From NCBI RefSeq assembly GCF_043196875.1, contig NZ_JBEBMX010000001.1, positions 558,001-622,000 on the forward strand: DNA of 64,000 bases, read 5' to 3'. A program made the translations under genes and the position numbers. Position 1 is the stretch's first letter; each line of letters begins with the position of its first letter. Source of the DNA: Saccharospirillum sp043196875. Lineage in GTDB: Bacteria; Pseudomonadota; Gammaproteobacteria; Pseudomonadales; Natronospirillaceae. Below, piece by piece: positions 43,577 to 51,278 of this stretch. Under the pieces are notes generated by a model. The model searched no databases and was not told the DNA's origin. It saw nothing but the letters and a program-made list of their open reading frames with translations.

Positions 43577-44248
43577 ATGAGTGTTGTCGTACAAAACATT
43601 GAGCGTGCCGATCAGGCCATCATCGACGGACTGGCCGAATGTGGCGTCGCCACTGTGCATGAAGCCCAGGGTCGCAAAGGCCTGCTGGCCGATTACATGA
43701 AACCCATTTTCAAGGGCAAGATGCTGGCCGCGTCGGCGGTAACCATCTCCGCGCCACCGGCCGACAACTGGATGGTGCACGTCGCCATCGAGCAGGTAAA
43801 AGCCGGCGATATTCTGGTGCTGGCACCGACCTCTCCTTCTAACGCCGGCTACTTCGGCGACCTGCTGGCGACTTCCATGCAGGCGCGTGGTGGCGTTGGT
43901 TTGATCATCGATGCCGGCGTTCGCGATACCAAAGACCTGACCGAGATGGATTTCCCGGTCTGGTCCAAGGCCGTCTTTGCCCAAGGCACCGTTAAAGAGA
44001 CGCTGGGTTCAGTGAACGTACCGATTGTCTGCGCAGGTGAGCTGGTTAACCCGGGCGACATCATCGTGGCCGACGACGATGGTGTTTGCGTGGTGCGTCG
44101 CGAGGAAGCCGCCGAAGTACTGGAAAAATCCCGCGAGCGCATGGCCAAAGAGGAAGAGAAACGCGTCCGTCTGGCCAATGGCGAACTGGGCCTGGATATC
44201 TACGACATGCGCCCGCGCCTGAAAGAGAAAGGACTGAAATATGTCTAA
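43577..44248 (+). CDS. ligK: 4-carboxy-4-hydroxy-2-oxoadipate aldolase (LigK/GalC/ProA)
   Basis: A 223-residue RraA-fold aldolase. The active-site Arg-Asp pair is in GLIIDAGVRDTKDL (about residues 112-125), and the pyruvate-binding loop includes GYFGDLLATSMQARG. It cleaves 4-carboxy-4-hydroxy-2-oxoadipate to pyruvate and oxaloacetate, the last step of the protocatechuate 4,5-cleavage route, and such enzymes also decarboxylate oxaloacetate. GAGGAG lies 8 nt before ATG 43577. It overlaps the tautomerase gene by 8 bp. The C-terminal helix with many Arg/Lys/Glu is usual for class II pyruvate aldolases of this group. Confidence 0.93.
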   Translation: MSVVVQNIERADQAIIDGLAECGVATVHEAQGRKGLLADYMKPIFKGKMLAASAVTISAPPADNWMVHVAIEQVKAGDILVLAPTSPSNAGYFGDLLATSMQARGGVGLIIDAGVRDTKDLTEMDFPVWSKAVFAQGTVKETLGSVNVPIVCAGELVNPGDIIVADDDGVCVVRREEAAEVLEKSRERMAKEEEKRVRLANGELGLDIYDMRPRLKEKGLKYV

Positions 44249-45287
44249 GTCTGCGCCTTGCATGTGGATGCGCGGCGGCAGCTCCAAGGGCGGCTACTTC
44301 CTAGCGGACGACCTGCCCTCAGACACCGCCGAACGCGATGCTTTCCTGCTGAAAATCATGGGCTCGCCCGACCCGCGTCAGATTGATGGCATGGGCGGCG
44401 CCGATCCGCTGACCTCGAAGATTGCCGTGGTCAGCAAGTCCGATAAGCCCGACGTCGATGTCGAGTATCTGTTTCTGTACGTGCTGATCGATGAAGCCAT
44501 CGTCACCGACGCCCAGAACTGCGGCAATATGCTCGCCGGCGTTGGCCCGTTTGCGCTGGAGCGCGGTCTGGTAGAAGCCAAAAATGATGTCACCCCAGTG
44601 CGCATCTTTATGGCCAACACCGGCCAGGTGGCGGTGGCTAATATTCAGACACCCAACGGCCAGGTGAGCTACGACGGCGACGCCCGCATCGACGGTGTAC
44701 CGGGCACTTCGGCGCCGGTGCTGATCACCTTTAAAGACACCGCCGGCTCCAGTTGCGGCGCTCTTCTGCCAACCGGCAACGCCTACGACACCATCGAAGG
44801 CACGCGCGTGACCTGCATCGATAACGGCATGCCAACGGTGTTGCTGCGCGCCCGCGATTTCGGCATCAGCGGTACCGAAACGCGCGAGGAAATGGACGCC
44901 AATGACGAGCTTAAAGCGCGGCTGGAGAAAATCCGTCTACAGGCGGGCTACCTGATGAATCTGGGTGATGTCACCGAAAAGACCGTGCCCAAGATGAGTC
45001 TGGTCAGCGCACCGACCAATGGCGGCGTGATTTCCACGCGCACCTTTATTCCGCATCGCTGCCACGCCTCCATCGGCGTTTTAGGCGCGGTGTCGGTGGC
45101 AACCGCCTGCGCCATTGAAGGCTCAGTCGCACACGAAGTTGCCCAGATCAGCGGCGACGATATGGCGATTGAACACCCCAGTGGCGAAACCACGGTGGTA
45201 CTGAAACGTGACGACCAGGGCAATGTCGAAAGCGCCGCCATTTTGCGCACTGCGCGCAAATTGATGGACGGCACCGTGTTCGCCTAA
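44241..45287 (+). CDS. ligU: 4-oxalomesaconate isomerase/tautomerase (LigU/GalD, PrpF family)
   Basis: A 348-residue protein of the PrpF/diaminopimelate-epimerase-like fold. It starts with the typical CMWMRGGSSKGGYF and has the DAQNCGNMLAGVGPFALE segment with its conserved Cys-Gly-Asn near residue 93. Family members of this size are GalD, which tautomerises 4-oxalomesaconate, and LigU, a 1,3-allylic isomerase of the same compound. Since LigJ-type hydratase is encoded at 59.5 kb, the LigU activity is likelier. It overlaps ligK by 8 bp. A long structured spacer separates it from ligI. Confidence 0.9.
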   Translation: MSKSAPCMWMRGGSSKGGYFLADDLPSDTAERDAFLLKIMGSPDPRQIDGMGGADPLTSKIAVVSKSDKPDVDVEYLFLYVLIDEAIVTDAQNCGNMLAGVGPFALERGLVEAKNDVTPVRIFMANTGQVAVANIQTPNGQVSYDGDARIDGVPGTSAPVLITFKDTAGSSCGALLPTGNAYDTIEGTRVTCIDNGMPTVLLRARDFGISGTETREEMDANDELKARLEKIRLQAGYLMNLGDVTEKTVPKMSLVSAPTNGGVISTRTFIPHRCHASIGVLGAVSVATACAIEGSVAHEVAQISGDDMAIEHPSGETTVVLKRDDQGNVESAAILRTARKLMDGTVFA

Positions 45288-45313
45288 ACGGTGCAACGAA
45301 CTGAGGTCAGGTT

Positions 45314-45404
45314 GGCCATCACTCATTAGGGGAAGTCCGAGGCATGGATGCCGAGGCCTAGGCTCCAGGGACGGATTTACGCCGACCCCTAATGGGTGAT
45401 GGCC
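45314..45404. repeat. Long hairpin element between ligU and ligI
   Basis: GGCCATCACTCATTAGGGG (45314-45332) pairs with 45386-45404 over 19 bp, with only one G:U pair. The 53-nt interior has smaller stems: GGCAT/ATGCC around 45341-45352 and the palindrome GCCTAGGC. The layout of an outer stem with internal ...CATGGATG... and ...AGGGACGGATTTAC... pieces resembles dispersed palindromic repeats seen between genes in several gammaproteobacteria. Within this window I found no second copy. It lies inside an operon, so it is transcribed. Confidence 0.7.
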
Positions 45405-45467
45405 GGCCGGGCCGGACCCACAGCATTGATACAGCAATCGGCAACTTGTCCGGTTAGGAGCAAAAAC

Positions 45468-46346
45468 ATGCCTATTAGTGAAGGCTATCTGCCGTTTCAC
45501 CCCAACCCGAAAAAACCCGACTACCAACCACCGGCTGGCGCCGTCGACGCGCATTGCCATGTGTTTGGACCGGAAGACAAATTCCCCTACGCGCCGGAAC
45601 GCAAATACACGCCTTGCGATGCGGGCAAAGAACAATTATTCGCACTGCGCGATCACCTCGGTTTCAGCCGCAACGTCATCGTCCAGGCGTCTTGCCACGG
45701 CAAGAACAACGACGCCCTGGTCGACGCGCTGAACAGCGCCGGCGAGCTGGCGCGCGGCGTGGCTTTTGTCGGCAAGGAAGTCACCACCGAAGAATTGCAG
45801 AAGATGGACGCCGCCGGCGTACGGGCCGTGCGTTTCAACTTCGTCAAACGGCTGGTCGACGACACGCCCTGGGAAAACTTCCTGGAGATCTATGAAAAGA
45901 TCAAACCACTCGGCTGGCACATCGTTGTCTACTTCGAAGCGCCCGATCTGGAAGGTCTGAAGCCGCTGTTAGCCAAGTTCGATACAACTATTGTGGTTGA
46001 CCATATGGGCCGTCCCGACGTCAGCGAAGGCATCGATGGCGCTGGTTTTCAGTCCTTTATCCAACTGTTGGAAGACAACCCCAACATCTGGACCAAGGTC
46101 AGCTGCCCGGAACGCCTGACCATCGACGGCCCCGAGTACGACGACGTCGTGCCCTTCGCGCGTACCCTGGTCGAACGCTTCCCGGATCGCGTCTTGTGGG
46201 GCACTGACTGGCCGCACCCGAACATGAAATCGCATGTGCCGGACGACGGCGTGCTGGTCGATGTGATTCCGCGCATCGCCACCACCGAGGAAGCGCGCCA
46301 GAAGCTGTTAATCGACAACCCGATGCGCCTCTACTGGGAGCGCTGA
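45468..46346 (+). CDS. ligI: 2-pyrone-4,6-dicarboxylate lactonase (LigI)
   Basis: A 292-residue amidohydrolase-fold enzyme. The entry motif is AVDAHCHVFGP (HxH near residue 30), followed by the strand-loop motifs IVDHMGRPD near residue 180 and VLWGTDWPHPN with the catalytic Asp near residue 245. It opens the lactone 2-pyrone-4,6-dicarboxylate to 4-oxalomesaconate. ATG 45468 has AGGAG 7 nt before it; the longer frame would run into the hairpin element. It lies 12 bp before the next dehydrogenase gene. Substrate assignment rests on family resemblance and on ligC, ligU and ligK next to it. Confidence 0.93.
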   Translation: MPISEGYLPFHPNPKKPDYQPPAGAVDAHCHVFGPEDKFPYAPERKYTPCDAGKEQLFALRDHLGFSRNVIVQASCHGKNNDALVDALNSAGELARGVAFVGKEVTTEELQKMDAAGVRAVRFNFVKRLVDDTPWENFLEIYEKIKPLGWHIVVYFEAPDLEGLKPLLAKFDTTIVVDHMGRPDVSEGIDGAGFQSFIQLLEDNPNIWTKVSCPERLTIDGPEYDDVVPFARTLVERFPDRVLWGTDWPHPNMKSHVPDDGVLVDVIPRIATTEEARQKLLIDNPMRLYWER

Positions 46347-46358
46347 GAGGACGCCACC

Positions 46359-47249
46359 ATGAGCAGCCGCGATCTGACACTGGCCTTTATCGGCTTCGGC
46401 GAAGCCGCGGAAGCTTTCGCCAGCAGCCTGGACCGCAGCACCTTGGCAGAGGTTCGCGCCTTCGATATCCAGGCGAATCGCGAAATCGACGACCGTCTGC
46501 GAGGCTGTGACGTGATCGGGTGCGCCAGCCTGGCCGAAGCCTTGGACGGTGCTGACCTGGTCATTTCCGTGGTCACCGCCGACCAGGCTCATGCTGTCGC
46601 CGTCGAAGCCGCGCCGCTGCTTAGCTCCGAAGCGCTGTTTTTCGACTGCAACTCCTGCGCGCCCCAGACCAAGCAACGCTCGGCCGCCGCCATTAGCAAG
46701 GGCGGCGGTCGCTATGTCGATGTGGCGGTAATGGCCCCGGTGCTGCCGGCGCGCAACCGCACGCCGCTCTTGGTCAGCGGCGAGCACAGCTTTGCGGCGC
46801 TGGACGCCTTGAACCGCCTGAATATGAACGCCACCGAACAAGCCGGCCCGGTCGGTAAAGCCTCGTCGGTGAAGATGGTGCGTTCAATCATGGTCAAAGG
46901 CCTGGAAGCACTGACCGCTGAATGCGTGCTGGCCGGTCGTCTGGCCGGCGTCGAGGACAAAGTGCTGGCGTCGCTGAACCAATCTCACCCCGGTTTCGAC
47001 TGGGCGCAGCGCAGCGCTTACAACCTGGAACGAATGCTTAACCACGGTGGCCGACGCGCCGCCGAGATGACCGAAGTCTGTCATTTTCTCAATGAACTGG
47101 GCATGGCCGAACCGCTGTCCGAACGGACGGTCAGTTGGCAACGCCGGCTGGGTGAACTGAACCTGGCTGAGGCGGCGAACGACGATGTAGCAGTCACCGC
47201 CGATGCCCTGATTTCCGCCTTGAAACTCCAACCCTTAACGGAGGATTGA
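46359..47249 (+). CDS. NAD(P)-binding dehydrogenase of the DUF1932 group, role unassigned
   Basis: A 296-residue protein of the 6-phosphogluconate/3-hydroxyisobutyrate dehydrogenase superfamily. The Rossmann start is LAFIGFGEAAEAFASSL, and the conserved active-site region reads DVAVMAPVLP, then KASSVKMVRSIMVKGLEAL, with the catalytic Lys in the latter (near residue 170). The C-terminal helical domain is DUF1932-like. It lies between ligI and ligC (12 bp and 1 bp spacings), so it must serve the same pathway, yet the known protocatechuate 4,5 route needs no such enzyme. It may act on a side product or on another aromatic-derived hydroxy acid. Confidence 0.85.
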   Translation: MSSRDLTLAFIGFGEAAEAFASSLDRSTLAEVRAFDIQANREIDDRLRGCDVIGCASLAEALDGADLVISVVTADQAHAVAVEAAPLLSSEALFFDCNSCAPQTKQRSAAAISKGGGRYVDVAVMAPVLPARNRTPLLVSGEHSFAALDALNRLNMNATEQAGPVGKASSVKMVRSIMVKGLEALTAECVLAGRLAGVEDKVLASLNQSHPGFDWAQRSAYNLERMLNHGGRRAAEMTEVCHFLNELGMAEPLSERTVSWQRRLGELNLAEAANDDVAVTADALISALKLQPLTED

Positions 47250-47250
47250 T

Positions 47251-48204
47251 ATGAAACTCTGTGTAGCCGGTGCCGCTGGCGCCTTCGGCATGAAACATCT
47301 GGACGCCCTGAGCAAGATCGACGGCGTTGAAGTTCACTCCATTGTTGGCCGTGATCAGGACGGCGTAGCTGAGTTCGCCAAAGAACGCGGCATCGACAAC
47401 TACTACACCGACCTGGCCGACGCTTTGAAAGACGACGCCGTCGATGCGGTTATTCTCGCCACCCCGACCCAGGTGCACGCCAGCCAGGCGATTCAATGCC
47501 TGAAAGCCGGCAAGCACGTCATGGTGGAAATCCCCATGGCCGACAACATCGAAGACGCGCGCGAACTGGTCAAGGTGCAGCAGGAAACCGGCCTGGTCGC
47601 CATGGCCGGTCACACCCGTCGCTTCAACCCCAGCCACCAGTGGATTCACAACAAGATCCAGGCCGGCGAGCTGAAGATTCAACAGATGGATGTGCAGACC
47701 TACTTCTTTCGTCGCTCCAACAAGAACGCTCTGGGCAAACCGCGTTCCTGGACCGACCATCTACTGTGGCACCACGCCTGCCACACCGTCGATTTGTTCC
47801 AGTACCAGACCGGCGAAAAAGCCAAGCAGGTGCAGGCGATGGAAGGCCCGACCCATCCGGAACTGGGCATCGCCATGGACATGAGCATCGGCATGAAAGT
47901 GCCTTCCGGCGCGCTGTGCACCCTGTCGCTGTCGTTCAACAACGATGGTCCGTTCGGCACCTTCTTCCGCTACATCTGCGATAACGGCACCTACATCGCC
48001 CGTTACGACGATCTGGTGGACGGCAACGAAAACCCCATCGATGTATCGAAGGTCGACGTTTCCATGAATGGTATTGAGCTGCAGGATCGTGAATTCATCG
48101 GCGCCATCCGTGACGGCCGCGAACCGAACTCCAGCGTGGCCCAGTGCCTGCCGGCGATGGAAAGCCTGCACGAAATGGAACAGTTGCTGATTGCGCAGCG
48201 CTGA
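47251..48204 (+). CDS. ligC: 4-carboxy-2-hydroxymuconate-6-semialdehyde dehydrogenase (LigC)
   Basis: A 317-residue Gfo/Idh/MocA-family oxidoreductase. The NADP-binding start is LCVAGAAGAFGMKHLDAL, the family motif is AGKHVMVEIPMADN near residue 90, and the catalytic region holds HTRRFNPSHQW near residue 125 and LWHHACHTVDLFQYQTG near residue 172. It oxidises the ring-opening product of LigAB to 2-pyrone-4,6-dicarboxylate. It begins 1 bp after the preceding stop and is the last gene of the operon. The assignment is supported by close resemblance to LigC and by the surrounding lig genes. Confidence 0.93.
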   Translation: MKLCVAGAAGAFGMKHLDALSKIDGVEVHSIVGRDQDGVAEFAKERGIDNYYTDLADALKDDAVDAVILATPTQVHASQAIQCLKAGKHVMVEIPMADNIEDARELVKVQQETGLVAMAGHTRRFNPSHQWIHNKIQAGELKIQQMDVQTYFFRRSNKNALGKPRSWTDHLLWHHACHTVDLFQYQTGEKAKQVQAMEGPTHPELGIAMDMSIGMKVPSGALCTLSLSFNNDGPFGTFFRYICDNGTYIARYDDLVDGNENPIDVSKVDVSMNGIELQDREFIGAIRDGREPNSSVAQCLPAMESLHEMEQLLIAQR

Positions 48205-48211
48205 AGCCGAC

Positions 48212-48239
48212 GGCCGGTCCGGTCCGTCCCGGATCGGCC
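48212..48239. terminator. GC-rich hairpin after ligC
   Basis: GGCCGGTCCG (48212-48221) and CGGATCGGCC (48230-48239) can form a 10-bp stem with one G:U pair, 8 bp after the ligC stop. The T tract is missing, so termination may be rho-dependent or weak. Confidence 0.4.
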
Positions 48240-48346
48240 GAATGTGAACTAATTCACGTTGTAGCACCCGGGAAGCTCTGCTACTTTTTATTAGCAATCA
48301 ATGATGTTGGGCCAGTCGATTGAGTGACTGGATCCGGAGGACGGGC

Positions 48347-50389
48347 ATGGACACATCGAGAGGCGTCAAGCGGCTGAATGATATGCCCGTCAGCCTCGTT
48401 CAGGACGCCCAGGATAATCCTTGCCCGGTACTGCTGCTCGACGCCGACGGCACTCTGATCGATGCCAACGCCGGCAGTTGGCTGGTGCAGTATCAGTGGG
48501 GTGTCAGTCCCGGCGAGCGCCTCACCGATCCCTGGTTAAGCACCGCTCTCAACGCCTTGAACAGCGGTGAAACGCAGGAAACAACGCTCTCCGCCGGCAT
48601 GGTCAGCATCGCCTTATTGTTCCTGCCTCTGCCCGCCTCCAATCAAGTCAGCGTCATTGGTATCGACGTCACCTCTCGCCGTCAGAGCGAAGAAAAAATA
48701 GAGCTTAATGCCCGGGTGTTCGAATCGGCGCTGGAAGGCATTTTGATCATGGACCCGGATCTTCGGGTCATCGATGTAAACCCCGCCTATACGCAGATTA
48801 CCGGCTACCAACCGGGCGAAGTGCTCGGTGAGACCGCCACCTTTCATGCCGAGGAAGAAGAAAACCCTGAATTTATGGCCTCGGTCGGTCAGTCCTTAAT
48901 GGCCAAAGGCAGCTGGCAGGGAGAATTGTGGGGTCAGCGTCGCGATGGCAGCCGCTACGCACTGTGGCTGTCCATCACCGAAGTGCGCGCCGAAGACAGC
49001 AGTCTCAGTCAGTACATCGCGGTGCTGACCGACGTGACCCGGCAAAAAGAAGCCGAAGAGCAGCTGTTTCAGATGGCGCATTACGATCAGTTAACCGGCC
49101 TGTCCAATCGTCGCTTGTTTGATGATCGTCTGTCTCAGGCCATGTCGTCGGCCGATCGCAGCGGCGAAAACATCGGTTTGATGTTGATCGACCTGGACGG
49201 TTTTAAGTTGGTTAACGACCACCTTGGCCATCGTTCCGGTGATGAAATGCTGCGCATCGTCGCCGACCGCATTGTCGCCTGCGTGCGCGAAAGCGATACC
49301 GTCGCACGCATGGGTGGCGATGAGTTTCTGCTGCTGTTGCGTCACCTCGATCACCTCGACAGCGCCAACCAGATCGCCGAGCAAATTCTCGCGCGCATCG
49401 CCGAACCGGTCACGCTGGAAGATCAGGAATTCTTTCTCACCGCCAGCATCGGCATCAGCGATTATCAACGCGGCCAGAGCAGTGAAAAACTGCTGCGTCT
49501 GCTCGACAGCGCCATGTACGCCGCCAAAGCCAACGGCAAAAACGGCTATCAGCGGGTCTCAGAAAGTCTGGTCGAACATATGGGCGAACGTCTGACCCGT
49601 CAGGCCAAGTTGCGTCGGGCCATCGAAGACGGCGAAATCGTCAATCGTTATCAAGGCATCGTTGATCTGCAGACCGGCCGCATCAGCGGACTTGAAGTAC
49701 TGGCACGCTGGGATTCACCCAGTGAAGGTCTGCTCGGACCCGGCACCTTTATCGACATCGCCGAAGAGTCCGGGCTGATCCGACCCCTGGGCGAGCACGT
49801 ATTACGCAGCGCCTGCCAACAAGGCGCCGCCTGGCGACAGGCAGGCATCCGTTTCGGCAAACTGAGTGTTAACGTCTCAGCGCAACAACTGCGCGACACC
49901 CAGTTCGTCAGCCGGGTGCAGAACATCCTAAAGGAAACCGGTTTCCCGGCCGATGGATTGGACTTGGAACTGAGTGAAGCCGTCTGGATAGAAGGACGCG
50001 AAGACGTTATCGATCATCTCAATCGCTTACGCGAACTGGGCATCACCGTATCGATTGACGACTTCGGCACCAAGTACGCCTCTTTGGCTTACCTGAAACA
50101 CTTGCCGGTTGATCGCCTGAAAATTGACAAGAGTTTCATCGATGACATTGCGACCGATCCGGTCACCAGTGCCATCGTGGGTTCTATCATGTCCATGGCC
50201 GATGCCATTGGTTTGTCCGTCGTCGCGGAAGGCGTTGAGCGTCAAGAACAACTGATGCAACTGCAAACCTATGGCTGCCGCTTTATCCAGGGTTTCTTGT
50301 TTTGTCGCCCCGAACCAGCCAGTGCGATTGCTGAGTTGGCGGCGCGCGACACTTTGCTCGTCGATCCTGAAGGAATAACGCCACTATGA
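48347..50389 (+). CDS. PAS-GGDEF-EAL cyclic-di-GMP protein
   Basis: A 680-residue cytoplasmic protein. A divergent N-terminal PAS-like segment (about 20-110) is followed by a clear PAS domain with PAC motif (about 120-240), GGDEF (about 245-405; intact at residue 323, with RxxD inhibitory site RESD before it) and EAL (about 420-665). The EAL motif reads EVL (Glu450), and the loop DDFGTKYAS replaces the usual DDFGTGYSS, but the metal ligands look present. GGAGG 6 nt before ATG 48347 decides the start. It overlaps the RsbW-like gene by 4 bp and opens the signalling operon. Which activity dominates is open. Confidence 0.92.
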   Translation: MDTSRGVKRLNDMPVSLVQDAQDNPCPVLLLDADGTLIDANAGSWLVQYQWGVSPGERLTDPWLSTALNALNSGETQETTLSAGMVSIALLFLPLPASNQVSVIGIDVTSRRQSEEKIELNARVFESALEGILIMDPDLRVIDVNPAYTQITGYQPGEVLGETATFHAEEEENPEFMASVGQSLMAKGSWQGELWGQRRDGSRYALWLSITEVRAEDSSLSQYIAVLTDVTRQKEAEEQLFQMAHYDQLTGLSNRRLFDDRLSQAMSSADRSGENIGLMLIDLDGFKLVNDHLGHRSGDEMLRIVADRIVACVRESDTVARMGGDEFLLLLRHLDHLDSANQIAEQILARIAEPVTLEDQEFFLTASIGISDYQRGQSSEKLLRLLDSAMYAAKANGKNGYQRVSESLVEHMGERLTRQAKLRRAIEDGEIVNRYQGIVDLQTGRISGLEVLARWDSPSEGLLGPGTFIDIAEESGLIRPLGEHVLRSACQQGAAWRQAGIRFGKLSVNVSAQQLRDTQFVSRVQNILKETGFPADGLDLELSEAVWIEGREDVIDHLNRLRELGITVSIDDFGTKYASLAYLKHLPVDRLKIDKSFIDDIATDPVTSAIVGSIMSMADAIGLSVVAEGVERQEQLMQLQTYGCRFIQGFLFCRPEPASAIAELAARDTLLVDPEGITPL

Positions 50390-50901
50390 ACGACGTCCTG
50401 ACATTCAGTATTCAACCGGACTGGCATGAAATCGCGCGCATCAACGATCAGACGCAGGAATTTCTGCGTCAGACCAACCTGCCGGAAACCGCCATCGACA
50501 CCTACACCATGGTCATCTGTGAACTGCTGGAAAACAGCATCAAATATGGCAGCGAAGGCGAAACCATCGAAGTGAGCGTGACCATCACCGAGGCGGACAT
50601 CAGCATTCAGGTCGACAACGCCATCAACAGTAATAACCGACCCCACCTGGCCGAACTGGATCGTACCCTGCAATGGATTCGTGGCGTTCAGGACCCTTAC
50701 CAGGCGTACCTGGAACGCATCCGGGAAATTTCCCGTGAACCACTGAATATGGCACGCAGCTGTCTGGGGCTGGTCCGCATTGCCTACGAAGGCCGCGCCA
50801 ATATCGATTTTATTTTGGATGATAACGACCGACTGAGCGTTTCTGCCCTGGCGCCACTCAACCGCGCTCCGCTCAACCGCCAACCGGAGGTTCCACTATG
50901 A
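50386..50901 (+). CDS. RsbW-like ATP-binding protein (divergent)
   Basis: A 171-residue protein with a GHKL/HATPase-like core. The N-box is clear (MVICELLENSIKYGSEG, about residues 44-60). The next box, normally DxGxG, reads VDNAINSNN, so the ATP lid is changed. The middle part has an added helical segment (RTLQWIRGVQDPYQAYLERI). Classical RsbW/SpoIIAB proteins phosphorylate a STAS partner; whether this one still can is unclear. It is flanked by the GGDEF-EAL gene and a STAS-like gene, both with 4-bp overlaps, so it is almost surely a switch partner of the latter. It resembles the cyanobacterial slr1658-type regulators, from memory. Confidence 0.8.
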   Translation: MNDVLTFSIQPDWHEIARINDQTQEFLRQTNLPETAIDTYTMVICELLENSIKYGSEGETIEVSVTITEADISIQVDNAINSNNRPHLAELDRTLQWIRGVQDPYQAYLERIREISREPLNMARSCLGLVRIAYEGRANIDFILDDNDRLSVSALAPLNRAPLNRQPEVPL

Positions 50902-51278
50902 GTACTATGGACGCTGTTTTCGACGATGGCACTTTGAAGATTTCACGCATCATTGAAGATCAGACTCTGACCCTGGAATTGATGGGCAAGTGCATTATCC
51001 GCGATGCTAACGATACGCTGATGCCGATCTTCGCCACCGCCATGGAAGCAAGCGCTGACAGCGGCCTCCGGCTGGTGCTGGATTTTCGCCAGGTGACCTA
51101 TATGAATTCGTCGTCCTTCGCGCCGGTGATCAAGGTGTTGGAAAAAGCCCGTCTGGGCCAGCAGGCGCTGACCATTTGCTATGACAACCAGCAAAAATGG
51201 CAAACTGTTTCGTTTTCCGCGATGACCATTTTTAAAACCCCGGACGAGCGTATTCGCATCGACGGAGGCGCCGTCTGA
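50898..51278 (+). CDS. STAS-like anti-anti-sigma type protein (slr1659-like)
   Basis: A 126-residue protein with STAS-like layout: LTLELMGKCIIRDAND, LRLVLDFRQVTYMNSSSFAPVIKVLEKARL. The segment aligned with the phosphorylation loop DSSG of SpoIIAA reads Asn70-Ser71-Ser72-Ser73, so a phosphorylatable Ser (probably Ser72) remains while the Asp and Gly are changed. It would bind the RsbW-like neighbour when unphosphorylated. It overlaps the upstream gene by 4 bp and the methyltransferase gene by 1 bp. The membrane phosphatase three genes on would be the natural enzyme to reset it. Confidence 0.8.
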   Translation: MSTMDAVFDDGTLKISRIIEDQTLTLELMGKCIIRDANDTLMPIFATAMEASADSGLRLVLDFRQVTYMNSSSFAPVIKVLEKARLGQQALTICYDNQQKWQTVSFSAMTIFKTPDERIRIDGGAV

